Shown in pieces: positions 12,700 through 24,684 of a DNA stretch of 64,000 nt (positions are counted from its first letter, which is position 1; each line of letters opens with the position of its first letter). Origin of the DNA: Polytrichum commune. Its lineage: Eukaryota; Streptophyta; Polytrichopsida; Polytrichales; Polytrichaceae. The DNA is taken from positions 25,980,001 through 26,044,000 of the forward strand of contig OX485806.1 in NCBI GenBank assembly GCA_950295325.1. The letters are read 5' to 3'. The translations under genes and the position numbers were made by a program. Below the pieces are notes generated by a model, which worked only from the letters and a program-made list of their open reading frames with translations, searched no databases and was not told the origin of the DNA.

Positions 12700-13560
12700 A
12701 GCATAATATGCCAGACTCCCTGTCGGTGCGGCATCTGCCATCGACACCGAGTTGCTACTACATGGCCGTTTTCCCTGTCACATTGTTACCACCATTTCAG
12801 TGAGCACTGAAATGCCCTAAACACAAATCCCAAACCATATGACTCAAAAAACGAGTTGTGTGGACTCGCCTTTGACCTGCCTTGTGTCGCAGGAGATGGG
12901 TCCTTGCAATATACAACATTTCTCCTTGCCGCATCTGGAGTTCGCTGCATGACAGCGTCCTCAACATGCACAAATGTGAAAGGTAAGTCTCCAACCCACA
13001 ACGCCGAGATCTCCAACTCCGAACACGTTGTTGACCCACAGGAGGATGGCATTCTCGGCAGCCTGGCTGGTAAGGTCGCGTGTGTGTATGCAGATCTACA
13101 TCCCCCGGTTATGGATTGAGCTTGTTCAATGCCGGATGTGGAATGCATGACATTGGCGGTGGATGGTATATGCCACCTCCTGTCTATACATCCATTCCCA
13201 TACACAACTTCTGCAACGGGGTTATATATGTGGATGAGATTAGTGTCAACTAGGATAGTTTTGTCCGGTTTAAGATCTCACCGCTCTTGCCCCTACATCC
13301 AAATTAGTGGATAGAGACATCCTCAATTGCATGGATGTGCACTCCAATTTGTCCTCTCTCCCATCGAGCGCATCAATGCTGTGGATCCAGATTACTCTCG
13401 CCACTACCTCCTCCGAAGAAACGCACAAACATGCAAGAAAACGATGGATACTATCATTCTCTTCTTGTCCCATTTATGGGAAACCATCATCCTTGTCGGA
13501 TATATGTTGCGAGATATCGCATCACATTGCAGGCGCGGTAAGTGAACCAAGCCAGTCGGA
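12700..13560. other. Unexplained open frames between the CACTA genes
   Basis: Both strands hold open frames: minus 12786-13205 (139 codons) and plus 13090-13255, which reads through PPPVYTSIPIHNF. Another plus frame at 13327-13545 reads PDYSRHYLLRRNAQTCKK. I recognise none of them. They could be extra exons of either CACTA gene, or captured host sequence. Confidence 0.35.
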
Positions 13561-13572
13561 GAGGAGAACTGC

Positions 13573-13863
13573 TTGATACCAGGTTTGACCAATTTGCTGG
13601 TGATGCGTAACATAATCCCCAAGGTTGTTGATGAGGATCGCTCCGATGCAATGTACGAGGTCATGAACGACCTCAGGTCTGTGAACAAGGATTGGAGGCA
13701 CGTCATGGACAATGACGAGGGCTGGATAAGTTGGAGATGTGCACGAGCCGATGAGGTCGCAAGTCGTCGCGAAATAGAGCAATGGTGTCGGCAGATGAAG
13801 TGGATGAGAGCTGCGGAAGAAGATAGTGATTGTCCTTATTGGGATTCATCAGATCTGGATTAA
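13573..13863 (+). CDS. Hypothetical ORF upstream of Tnp2
   Basis: A 96-codon open frame with an acidic, tryptophan-rich C-terminus (GWISWRCARADEV ... MRAAEEDSDCPYWDSSDLD) that ends in TAA. An acceptor-like CCAG precedes GTTTGACC at 13580, and a GTAAGTG donor-like site lies at 13540, so it may be the last exon of a gene starting upstream. No known family was recognised. It lies inside the CACTA element, 211 bp before the Tnp2 start, on the same strand. Confidence 0.4.
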   Translation: MIPGLTNLLVMRNIIPKVVDEDRSDAMYEVMNDLRSVNKDWRHVMDNDEGWISWRCARADEVASRREIEQWCRQMKWMRAAEEDSDCPYWDSSDLD

Positions 13864-14073
13864 TTCTGAAGTTTGTTGTTTGTGTGTATGCCACATTGCT
13901 GCTTGGTTATCGCTAAGTATGTCAAGTGGTTGTCGGACTTTTCCTAACATTAATAAATGAACATTTATGTATGTGGGTGCATTGTTGATCTCCTGTATAT
14001 GAAGTTTTCACGACAGACATACGTACTGAAAGAAGGCCGTCAGGCTCTTCAAAATTGTGGGTGTTGTGTAGAA

Positions 14074-17000
14074 ATGGAGTCGCAAACACTGCCACTGAAC
14101 CACCCAGATAGGATGAAGTCGCGTGACCGCAAGCTTTTCTGCAGGGACGAAATTCGAGCCCACAAGAATGGCTGGAAACGCTACAATTGCCCTTGCCGCT
14201 TGTGCATATACGCCAGGCCCCTCATGCGCTCTGTTATAGCTTCACATCTACAGTATGGAAGGCGACCAGAGCTCCGGGGCAGTGCCCAGGTTTGTACCTG
14301 CATGTAATACATCACCATGTAGCTACTGCCACATACTGCCACCTACTGCCACCTACATCCATTTGTAGCTATTGCAACCTACTGTTGGGAAGACATTATC
14401 AGCCCTAATTTGTGATTTGCCGCTTCACCAATGTTCAGGATGACATTTTGGACGAGTCAGATGTGGAATGGGACAACGACATTGAGTTGCGGTTTGGGAG
14501 AAGGGCCTTACATGCTTTAGAACAACCCCCACCACCAATGGATGTTGACTTCAGACCTGCAACAATTGTGGAGGATATAATGACTGCTGCTGAGGCATTG
14601 CACGAAGAGGCTATGGTTAATCTAGAGGTTGATGGAGAAGGCAGGGATAATCTTAATGAAGAAGCTAGCGGCTTGTACCGATCTGCCAATTCAAATGTGG
14701 GTGGGCCCGCCAATACCGCTATCGAGGACCCCTTCGATAGTGGAGAAGAAGATGACAATTACATGACAGGTGAGGAGGAAGAGGATGGGGAGGATTGCGG
14801 TGATAATGAGGGGGGCAACAATGATGAGTGCACTGACCCACTATTGTCACCAGTGTATGAGGCTTCAAAGGTTCCTCTATTTGTTGGCTCACTAGTGTCG
14901 ATGCTATCGGCCACTATTATTATTATGAATTGTAGCAGAGTACACGGAGTCCCTAGTGCATATATAAACGAGCTTCTGCATGTATTGTCACATGTCATAC
15001 TGCCCCAGCCGAATTCGCTGCCCAACTCAGAGGCAGCAGCTTCGAGTATGTTGAAAAAACTAGGCCTAGGGTATGAAATTAATCATTGTTGTGCATGCAA
15101 ATGGTTGTGTACTATTTAGAGGCCTAAACAGAGAAGCCAGCGAGTGTCCGAGCTGCCATAAACCCAGGTACCGCCTACATGGGAAATCCAAGGTACCCTG
15201 TAAAGTGCTTCGCCATTTTCCCTTAATTCCCTGCCTAAAGCGAATGTTTGCAACGCCTGTCTTGTCATCATTGATGACCTGGCACGAGTCCAACAAGTCA
15301 CAGGATGGTAAAATGAGAGGCCCCATTGACAGTCCCCAGTGGGAACATGTAACAAACAATTTAAGTGATTTTGCAACAGAAGCCAGGAGCTTAAGACTAG
15401 GTCTATGTGCGGACGGAGTAAATCCTTTTGCCCAGAGGAGGTCAACCTATAGCGTGTGGCCAATTTGTGTTTTCAATTACAACATACCTCCGTGGCTAAC
15501 AACCAAAAAATTCTTTGTAATGATGACATTGTTAATTCCTGGTCCGGAGTTAGTCACGTCCGATAACATCGATGTGTTTTTAGCACCTATGGTAGAGGAG
15601 CTCCAAACTCTATGGACGGTTGGGGTGAGATGTTGGGATGCGTTTAGAGAGGTAGTATTTACATTGAGGGCAATGATATTGTGGTGTATTGGTGACTTTC
15701 CTGCCTACGCAATGATGGCGGGGGTCACTAACAAGGGTTATGCGGCATGCCCTATATGTGGACCGAGCACCCTGGCGCGATACTCTACTTCTCTAAGGAA
15801 ACTAGTGTATGGGGGAGACCATAGGAGGTGGCTCCCTATGGGCCATGCATGGCGATCTGACATTGCATCATTTCCAAAAGGAGTGGAGGTTAGAGGGCCT
15901 CTAGAGAATATGACGGGCATGAAGCACTTAAGGTGGGCGGCAATGAGGGACGAGTTTTTAAGGAATGGAGGGACCGCTTCAGGCAAAGGGGGTCCATCAG
16001 TGGCTTCAGGGGTGAAGCGTGTGCCGTCACTATTCCTCTTACCATATTGGAAGGTCAATATTCCCACTTTCATTTATATATGTTCATTGAAATAAGGGTG
16101 AGAACTTTGAAAGGAATGTGCACTAAAGGATGTGGCATGGATGTGGGACATGTGTAGGACCTACCTGTGCGACATGTAATTGATGTGATGCATGTAGAGA
16201 AAAATGTGGTGGAGACTATTTTGAAGTTTTTGTTTGGGGAGAAAGATGATTTGCCATGTAGAAGGGACATGGAGGAAGCAAATTGCATGCCCGACTTGTG
16301 GTTGCGACAAAAAGGGGCTGAAGGGAATTATTTCAAACCATCATCGCCATATGCCTTCACCCCTATGGAGAAGGACCAGTTCATGACAAAGGTAGCTACC
16401 ATTAAGACACCAACCGGATATGGGGCCAACTTTGGTAAGCACAAAGAGAAAGACACTTTGATGGGATTAAAATCCCATAACTACCACTGCATGATACAAC
16501 AAATAATTCCTGTATGTGTAAGGGGAAATATCCCACCTGCCCAACAAACTGCTCTTATCAGACTAGAGAAGGTATTCACCCGTATTTGTGCAAAAGTACA
16601 GGTGAAAGGAGATTTAGAGGACCTGCAACAGTATGTCGTGGAAACCTTGTGCATCCTAGAAGTTTGTTTCCCACCCGCACTGTTTGACATAATGGCACAC
16701 TTGGTAGTGCACTTAGTGCCCGAGATAGCAGTCTGTGGACTCGTGACTGGGCGATGGAGCTATCCTTTAGAACGATACCTTGCAGTTTTAAAAGGATTTG
16801 TTAGGAATAAAGCGAGGCCTGAAGCCTCCATGGCTAATGGTTACATGTGGATGGAAGCTCTTGGGTTTTGTACAGAATATTTGGGGACCCACACACATAT
16901 GAACAGGAGGGTGTGGGAAAGTGAGGAGGACCTGAAAGTGAGCGGGGAGGTGGTGGAAGGGGCAGCTAGGCACAAAATACTATCAGCAACCAACGTGTCA

Positions 17001-18031
17001 AAAATCCACGAGTACGTGTTGGGACTGTCACTCTAGCGCAACGCTCACTTTATGAAGGTAGGAAACAACAACTAACACTTTCAATGTATTTGGATGCCTT
17101 TAATCATTCCTATGTTAACTATAACATGGCCTAGTGTGCAATGTATGACAGGCAACATGCCGACGAGTTGAAGATACTAGTGGAACTGTACGGCGAGGAG
17201 GAAGCAGAACGGGCGTACCCTCCATTCCCTGAATGGTTAAGGAGAACAATCAAAATGAAGATAAGCATGGGCGAGGAGGTGAATGGGGAGTTGATGGCTT
17301 TGAGCCAAGAGCCTTCCAGAAGGGCAAGGACCTTTACTGCGATGTGGGCTTATGGCAACCACTATAGGGCAATTCCACAGGGGGGTATGGCCACACACGT
17401 AACCAACGACACGGGTATTGCTTGCATAGGAGGTGTGGACCGCAACGTGGCAGCGGCGCAGCGAAGTATATTAATGGCAAATCTAGAAAGGGTTGGGACT
17501 TTGAGGGAAATAATAGTTGTTAATTATTCATCTAAACCAAAGGCCATTATGATCGGGAACTGGATCAAGGAGTCGAACGTGAGTCGGGATGCACATGGGT
17601 TATGGATGGCCCAGATGGACTCAGTAGAAGAACATGACATATCACCATATGTATTGCCTGCGCAGGTGTCACAGGTGTGTGGACCATCTCCTGGAATATC
17701 CGTTTCCGTGCAAGCCTGGGAAATTTAAGTTGCAACAGTAACAGGGTGTTGTTAGGCTAAAGGATTGTGGTTGTTGCAGGTATTTTTTGTGGAGGAATTT
17801 GGCGATTCGTTATGGAGTGTTGTGTTGCAGAAGGATGCACGCGGGCGACGGATAATAGCCGAGACTTCAGACCCACTGATAGGCCTGGAGGAGTCTGAAA
17901 TTGAACAAAGTGTATTGAATAGCCACGATTGCGCCCGTTGTCGTGTGAATGACATAGGCAATGAGGATGGGGAGGAGGTTGAGAAAGCGTTGGTGGATGC
18001 TTTGCCACATATACCAAGAACAATTCATTAA
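14074..18031 (+). pseudogene. CACTA Tnp2-type transposase (Transposase_21), frame-disrupted
   Basis: Exon 1 (14074-14289) carries the N-terminal CxxC domain (NGWKRYNCPCRLCIYAR). Exon 2 (14439-16053) has an acidic linker, LKKLGLGYE, then after a frameshift at about 15085 CVLFRGL and FPLIPCLKRMF. The catalytic RNase H-like domain follows (LCADGVNPFAQRRSTYSVWP, LLIPGPELV, GDFPAYAMMAG, CPICGPST). A GT..AG intron at 16054-16157 leads in phase to RHVIDVMHVEKNVVE. The next exon ends near 17036 in a stop or unresolved splice. Exons at about 17153-17674 and 17780-18031 finish the C-terminus (EPSRRARTFTAMW, VFFVEEFGDSLW) with a phase-0 intron. It acts on CACTA ends, but this copy is broken. Confidence 0.87.
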
Positions 18032-18956
18032 AGAGTAGGAGTTTATCGATTCAATAAATAGGTTTGCGGATAGAGAAGCATACTACTATTGGGTGCACCA
18101 TTTATTACATTATGTATCACTCAAAATTCAATGTACCCCAAATGTTTATATGAATACATAGTCCAAAGCAAATTATATACCTACCACACTGTTACAGGAT
18201 GGAAGCACGATATCTTCATATGCAAATATATTTTTCATGGAAGAAACTAGTAGGGTTTTTATTTCCCAATAAATCTTGAATTCCAATAATCTTATTTGTT
18301 TTGTTATGTCCTTGTTTAGGAGGCAAGGTTGATAATTATGCCCAAAAAGACTCATTTAATTCCATTTAGGGTTCCTTATATGACTAAATATGTTTGTATT
18401 ATTTGTATTATTTGTTCTCATAATACAGGGTCGTCAATGCGGGAAAAAAACGATGTCACTTCAACCACGGCTCTATAAGTTGACTATGTTATGTTTAATG
18501 AAGTAAGGTTGATAACATTTCCAAGTCCACCCTTTCACCAGGAGTTACACAAGGCGGAGGCGAATTACCATGTGGCTGGATATATATATAGCAAGCTCCA
18601 GAGCAAACCTGTCAATGATTATAAAAGAAGGGAAAAAACCCCAAAGTGCGGGGCCTCTGCAGACACTTATTATACATATATATATATATTTATATGGTCC
18701 CTAAAGAAAAAATATACATATATATATAGAAGGGCCTGATAAATGGGTAAATGGTCTAAAATGGTAAATACCTAGGTACGGGAGTGTCAGGATACATTAT
18801 TCATAGGTGACCTAGTTGACATGAGTGAAATGAGGCCTTGCAATGACCCAATCTACAAGGAGACACCCAAATGACACATCTAGTTTGAGCCACCCCACAT
18901 TCGTGTCAGTTGGCCCAATTTGAAAGTGTGAAAATAACCCCTCATCTATACTAGTG
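18032..18956. other. CACTA right subterminal region
   Basis: Non-coding. It contains TATATA dinucleotide runs at 18675-18730 and ends in the inverted CACTA terminus. No gene was recognised. Confidence 0.5.
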
Positions 18957-19073
18957 ACCATCGACATTATCTAGTGCCGAGCCTAGTTGGCAAATGATGT
19001 GGCATGCCTTAAAAGTGGAGGTTTTAAGCTAAAACTACCGACTAAAAGTTGAGTGCGTTTGACCACCCCCCTG

Positions 19074-19105
19074 TAAATTGTACGCGCAACGTAACAGGAG
19101 ATGGA
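19074..19105 (+). repeat. 32-bp direct repeat, left of SnRK1 fragment
   Basis: This 32-bp segment (core TACGCGCAACG, then AACAGGAGATGGA) recurs at 20234-20265 with one mismatch. The second copy contains the transposase start codon. The pair flanks the captured kinase fragment. Confidence 0.85.
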
Positions 19106-19171
19106 TAGTGCTACATTTATGAAGTTCTGATTAAGGGTTACTGTTTTCTCATGCTTACTTTTGTGGTGTAG

Positions 19172-19916
19172 GACGGCATATACACCCTGCCTAGTCACCT
19201 GTCACCCCAAGCTAGGGATCTTATCACTCAGATCCTCAAAGCGGATCCCCTTCGTCGCATCACCATCCCTGGAATTCGGAGCCATCCCTGGTTTCAACAA
19301 CAACTTCCTCGCTATCTTGCACTTGATCTTCCTCACTATGTACAGCAATTGAAATGTGTAAGTGTTAAATTTCTCTAGTTGTGCTGCTCCTGATGTCTCA
19401 TATCTCTCTTGTTTTAACAGTTTATTATCATCACTACCATTTAATATCATTTAGCTGCATTCTTTTAGTAGCATGTGTACTAGATTATTCGTAAATGCAT
19501 TTTCACCAATTTTCACCATCTTGGACAATATATTGTCACAATGTGGTCTTCGAACCGAAGAGAATCAAATACTATAATTGTTGTTAATGCAGATTGATGA
19601 CGAAGTTGCTGCTACAATTGAGAAAATAGGTTTTGATCGGAAATGGCTGATTGAATGTTTGCAGAGGCGTGAGCAAACCAAGGTTCTCTTCTTAACCTTG
19701 ACTAGACTCTGATAACAAGGAAAGTCTTGTGTTGCCACTGAAAGACACTGTCATACCTTGTGATTTCATGCAGGTTCTCATGCTCGTATGGTGGAGTCCT
19801 TATTTATGTGTTTTCCTTGTGTGGTGAAACAGGCAACAGTGACATACTATCTACTACTGGATAGTCAACAGTCTCATAATCCAGATGATTACCTTGACTC
19901 TGATTTTGAAGAACTG
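19172..19916 (+). pseudogene. SnRK1: Captured SnRK1 kinase gene fragment (three exons)
   Basis: Three exon remnants with introns still in place are in the order of a plant SnRK1 gene. Exon a (19172-19357) is the end of the kinase domain: GIYTLPSHLSPQARDLI, then RRITIPGIRSHPWF and LPRYLAL. Exon b (19593-19682) starts the UBA-like domain (IDDEVAATIEKIGFDRKWL). Exon c (19833-19916) continues it (ATVTYYLLLDSQQ). All three are whole codons long (62, 30 and 28) with no stops. AG acceptors are present, and donors are GTAAGT, GTTCTC and GTGAGC. The ATP-binding and catalytic parts and the regulatory C-terminus are missing. The fragment sits directly upstream of the MULE transposase start, flanked by 32-bp repeats. 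Retained introns show DNA-level capture rather than retroposition. Confidence 0.87.
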
Positions 19917-20233
19917 GTGAGCTCCAGATTTTTGGTAGATCGACTGTAAAGATAACCTCCAGTATTGGAGTAGCTTTCACTCTCTTAAGTCACATAGCAT
20001 AATATGATGTTCAAATATTGTTGTAAGAACAAATTTTGAACTTTAGGGAAGAAGGTAAATGGTTGGTTATTTGTTGAATACCAGGTACGACAAGATACAT
20101 GGACGTTTGTGAGCCCCGACTTTGTCATGATGTGGCTTTTGCAGCACAAACCCATGTGATGGGGTCGCTCTCAAATTTAGAGTAGCATTAATTCCTCTGG
20201 ATATTGCTAGACTGCGTTATATTTTGGGTGGTA

Positions 20234-20265
20234 TAAATTGTACGCGCAACGCAACAGGAGATGGA
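20234..20265 (+). repeat. 32-bp direct repeat, right of SnRK1 fragment
   Basis: Second copy of the 19074-19105 repeat (31 of 32 identical). It includes the ATG of the transposase at 20261. Confidence 0.85.
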
Positions 20266-21446
20266 GTTCGCCACGCGGAAAAAGCTGATCAAAGGTCTCA
20301 GGAACAGTTATGTACAGGAAGGAGTGGTCCTCACCATCAAGACAAGCAAGGAGAAGTGGGTGGTCTTGAAGTGTGATCGAGGCGGGGAGTATGTCAACGT
20401 GCTGAACCTGACAGCTGAAACACACCAAAGGGAGACACACACCAGGCTGACCGGCTGTGATTTTGAGATCGTCTGCTCGTCGGTGAAGGGTGTCTGGGCA
20501 GTCCGTAAGATCTCTGGCAATCACAACCATGAGCTCGGTGGCAACTTGGCAGGCCATGCGGTGAAGCGCCACTTAAGCGTGTTAGAAAAGGGTAAAGCGC
20601 GAGCGCTCGGTAGGCAAGGCTTGGCGCCAAAGGACATTATTAGCATTGTTCGTAAGGAGTTTGCAAATAGCTACTCGACGGCCAAGGAGATATACAACGA
20701 GCTTGGGACTGCTCGAGCGGAGGAGTTGCGAGGCCGCGGACTCATTGAAGCACTGGTGGAGCTAATCTCCTCCACTGATTACTTCAGCAAGGTGCAGCTC
20801 GTGGGAGATGCCGTGAACTGCGTGTTCTTTATGCACCAATCATCAGTCAGTATGTGCCAAACGTTCTGCATGGTCTTCCTTCTTGACTGCACCTATAAGA
20901 CCAATAAGTTTGGCATGCCTCTGCTGAACGTGGTTGGCATCACGTCGACCTACGCAATGTTCAACGCTGGTTTCGCCTTCTTGCACGCGGAAAACGAGGA
21001 GACATACTCTTGGGCTCTGCAACAGTTTTCGGAGGTGGTGACTCCTAAGGTCCTGTGCACGGACCGGGAACTGGCCCTGATGAACGGAATCGCACGAGTC
21101 TTCTTGGGCTGCCACAACATCCTTTGTTGTTGGCACATCAACAAGAACGTGCTTGCTAATTGCAAGACACGATTCTCCGATGTCGAGTGGCAGGAATTAA
21201 TGCAGCGATGGAACCTGGTTGTCTCCAGCACGTCGGTCGAACTATTCGATGCTGTCCTTGGTGCTTTTAAGGAGACCTACGCGACAACTCATCCGGCTGC
21301 ATGGAATTACGTTAACAATACTTGGTTGCCACACAATGAGAAGTTCGTGGCATGCTTTGTGGACGAGTTTCCCCACTTCGGCAGTGCTAGTACGTCGTGG
21401 GTGGAGGGAAACCACTACGTAATCAAGTCGTATCTCCGCGTCAGCA

Positions 21447-22951
21447 TGTGAGCCCAAATTGATGCCCACATGTGTTGTTAACACTTGTAAAACATTACAA
21501 GTGGTGTTTTGGTGATTTATGATTATTCACAAAAATATAAAAAAAGTGAAGCTTGAAGAAAGCTAAGTTTGAAGCATTAGGCTTGTGTGGAGTGGATTTA
21601 AGTAGTATGAGGACATACCTTGGTAAAGTGTGGTAGGTAGAAAGCCAAGGTTAGTTAAATGTTTGAATTAGGATCTTTGTTGATCATTTGAGGGAGGAAG
21701 GCTTAGGAGATAAGATGAGAGCCTACAAAGTAGGAGGAGATTTCGAAGGCTTATCGTGAGCCTTGAGGGTGCTCACCCCCTCAAACTCACTATATAATCC
21801 CTCATTCTTCCCTCACTCATCCTCTCTTTCCTTCGTGCTCCTTGGCATCCCACGTGTTATAAGTGTGGGTGTATGGAAGCAAGATATGAGCACATGTGTG
21901 TGTATGGTTTTGAAGTTAGGAGCCAATGCTAGTTGGCCTTGAAGAGGGTTTGACCTCTTGTTAGCATTAGTTTGGGTGTGAATGATTTTAAGATAATTTA
22001 TGGCTTCAAGTTGTTGTACTTGAGTTCATATTTCTTGGGTATATGTGTTTGCTAAGTGTCATCATAACTATTCCACTCGGGCTAGGAGGAAATCGAAGGG
22101 TGAAGTACTTTTGGTGACACGTTGCCGGAACACGAGTTGGTAAATGAGAGGGTCCTTTGAGTAGTCTAGGTTGTAAGGGACATAACTTCCGAGGAGAAGA
22201 AGATACTTCGTTGAAATTTAGAGGGTTAGTAAACAACTTGTTTATATGAACATGGTCAAAATCTGAGGATGTTTGAAGTACTGGAGCAGCAGTTATGACA
22301 TCCTGAACTTTGCTTACATTTTCAAGCTGAAATGGGCATAACTCCTGGACAAAGGCTTGGAAACGCATGAAATTTTGAGGGATGTTTTTTTTCTTAGGTT
22401 TCCTAGTTGTGGTACAAATTTCAAGTCATTCCGAGTAGATGAGAAGGAGATATATTATTCTGAAGTGTTTTCAAGAGTTGCAGACTAAAAAGGCCATAAC
22501 GTTTTGGCAGAAAATGAAAATAATTTGAAATTTCAGGGGGTCATAAACAATTAGTTTTTGTGATTGCTCCCAAAATTTGAAGTTCTTTGGAGCCCGTGGA
22601 AGGAAGTTATGACATTCTGAAATCTGGGTAGACTAACACACTAAAATGGTCATAACTGTCGGACAGAAAATGGGATAGGCTCACAAATTGGTGAGATGTT
22701 TTTTGCTTTGTCTCCCTAGTTACCGATAAAATTTCAGGACATTCCGAGAAGTAATGGGAAAGTTACACTATTCTGAAATTTGTTCTGAATGTAACCTTGG
22801 GGGTTAAATCATAAGTCATTAACGTTGTGTATATTCCAAAGGCATATTGGAATGATACATTGAGTTACTAAGGAAGGAGTTTGCTAAGTGTCATCAATAC
22901 TATTTCACTCGGGCTAGGACGAAATCGAAGGGTGGAGTACTTTTGGTGACA
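21447..22951 (+). mobile_element. Solo LTR (copy 2) inside the MULE transposase gene
   Basis: It begins TGTGAGCCC and ends GGTGACA. It is flanked by CAGCA (21442-21446) and CAACA (22952-22956), a 5-bp duplication with one later change. The first half matches solo LTR copy 1 in the opposite orientation. An 80-bp segment at its 3' end (GGGCTAGGACGAAATCGAAG ... GGTGACA) is also present internally at about 22035-22116, so the LTR contains a duplication. Confidence 0.9.
21791..21797 (+). promoter_or_regulatory. TATA box of solo LTR copy 2
   Basis: TATATAA is followed by a CT-rich leader, conserved with copy 1. It reads toward the 3' half of the interrupted transposase gene. Confidence 0.6.
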
Positions 22952-23799
22952 CAACACTCTCCACCTCTTGACGCTGACAAAGCGGTTGGGGCTCATGCTG
23001 GCTAATCAACGCGTTGAGTTAAATGTTGCGATTGAGAAGCAGAAGCAACATCTGGCGCATCGTTTCAACCACCACTGCTTCAAGAATCTGATCTACAACG
23101 TCTCCGATTTCGCTCTGGGAAAGCTATTGGGACAGCTAAAGCTCGCTGAAAAGGGGGGACATGAGGAGCAGCCATGCACTGCGCGGTTCACGAAATCATG
23201 GGGTTTGCCCTGTCATCACTACATTCGCGGCTGTTTGGAAACCGAGACTCCGATTCTTCTGCAAGACATTCATGAGCAGTGGTTGTTGGATAGAAACCCC
23301 CTGGCCCCTCCTAGCGTCACTGCAGCTGCGCCGCCACATGAACCGGTATCTCCAAGAAGTTCATTTGTACAGAAGATGACGGCTACCCTACATCAAGTAC
23401 TCGATAATGAGAATCCTCGAGCAGGCAGTTTGATTGCCCGCCTCAATCAAGTCATGGATACGCCTGATGTTCAAGTTCAAGAGCCCTTGGTCGTGGTTAA
23501 GAAACGCGGCAGACCTGCAGGATCTAGGAACAAGACAAGCACCACCAGAGACAAGTCTCACTTCGAATACGTGGAAGGACGCAAGTGTGGAGTCTGTGGT
23601 CAATCATGGCACAACTCAAGAACCTGCCCGCAGAAGTAATTGAGCTGATAAAAAGACGCCTACTTATGGCATGATATGAAACAAGTAGGTTAGTACGAGA
23701 TGGTTAGCAAATCCAAATCAAATTTTAGGAGCTCATATGAATATCTTAGTCATTATCAAAGTGAAGATTATGGTGTCAATAATGATCATATAGGTGTCC

Positions 23800-24684
23800 C
23801 ATTTATGTTGACTATTCAAGCTATAGTAGTTATCATGTTTGGAGCATGCAATTCAATGTCGTTTGAGAACATGTCTTTTTGGCATCCGTTTTTGGAGTAA
23901 CATCAACACCACGGAGCACTCAAATATATTCAGTTCAATAAGAAAAATACCATTATTAGGAATACATATATCTAACATGAGCTAAGATCTAATCCTCAAA
24001 ATGTTAGTTATCTTTGCTTGTCATATATGGTAGATGAGGGCAATATAGTTAGCTTCTTCAATCATACACCTAATTTTGGCTCTTAATTAGATGTACAGTC
24101 GCTCTAATTTGGTGGGTGAGTAATACATGTGATTTAGCCTCCATCTTGATGACATTTGAATTAGACACCTTCACAAAACTCAAACTTCATCCACCATCCA
24201 CCATCCTCCATCATTTATGATTAGGAGTGTTGTCCACCCAACTATGAGATACTTGATTTTTGTGGGCGAGGTGGCCAAATTAAGAGGTGGCATGTGGTTG
24301 TGAAGTGCCAACCAAAAGCACATATACTTGTATTGTATTGTATAAATACTTTAGAGACATGACGTAACCAATATTGGCATTAGACACATGCAACAACTTC
24401 ACTACTAATGTTGTCCACCTACACAACAATGAATGATGGAAGAGTCCACCACGAAATCCCGGATTGGGAAGCAAAGAATCTTCGATTCCAAAGCCTAGAT
24501 CAACATATTCCTCGATTATGATGTCAATAATTTCAAATTCTTTGGTCTTGATTCAAAATTGCTAACATGCCCAAGCTTCTAATGCTCAAATCCATGAGTT
24601 GGATGATTCTACATGGATGGAGATGTCCACATTATCCTCGTCTACCTTCAAGTACATAGTGTAATCTTATTATATCTCAACACT
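23800..24684. repeat. 885-bp block present only in the right TIR
   Basis: It is bounded by identical 11-bp repeats TATAGGTGTCC at 23789-23799 and 24685-24695. The left arm has the flanking sequence with a single copy. Either an element inserted here, or the left arm lost the block by recombination between the short repeats. No terminal inverted repeats or coding frame are visible. Confidence 0.7.

Larger units (their letters stand above)
8716..18956 (+). mobile_element. CACTA (En/Spm-type) transposon nested in the MULE
   Basis: The left end reads CACTAGTAGAAACGTAGGGG. The right end, inverted, reads CACTAGTATAGATGAGGGG. The 3-bp duplication ACC is present at 8713-8715 and 18957-18959, as expected for CACTA. 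Inside are a Tnp2-type transposase on the plus strand (14074-18031) and a TNPA/Transposase_24-like gene on the minus strand (12615-9544), so the two are divergent. The region between them has open frames of unknown origin. Both transposon genes carry frame lesions, so this copy is probably inactive. Confidence 0.92.
20261..23639 (+). pseudogene. MULE transposase (FAR1-like), split by a solo LTR
   Basis: The first part (20261-21446) has a FAR1-type N-terminal DNA-binding region (VVLKCDRGGEYVN ... WAVRKISGNHNHEL), then the MULE DDE domain. Aspartates are seen in VFLLDCTYKTNKFGMPLLNV and VLCTDRELALMNG, followed by CHNILCCWHINKN. The frame stops only because a solo LTR was inserted at 21447. It resumes exactly in phase at 22957 once the LTR and one copy of its 5-bp duplication are discounted. 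The second part has a SWIM zinc finger (CTARFTKSWGLPCHHYI), an AT-hook (KKRGRPAGSRNK) and a C-terminal knuckle (CGVCGQSWHNSRTC). The ancestral protein would be about 620 residues. It catalyses cut-and-paste of the surrounding 2832-25438 element. Confidence 0.9.

Noticed and set aside
20207-21484. Minus-strand ORFs over the MULE transposase
   Set aside because: Shadows of a well-supported plus-strand DDE transposase.
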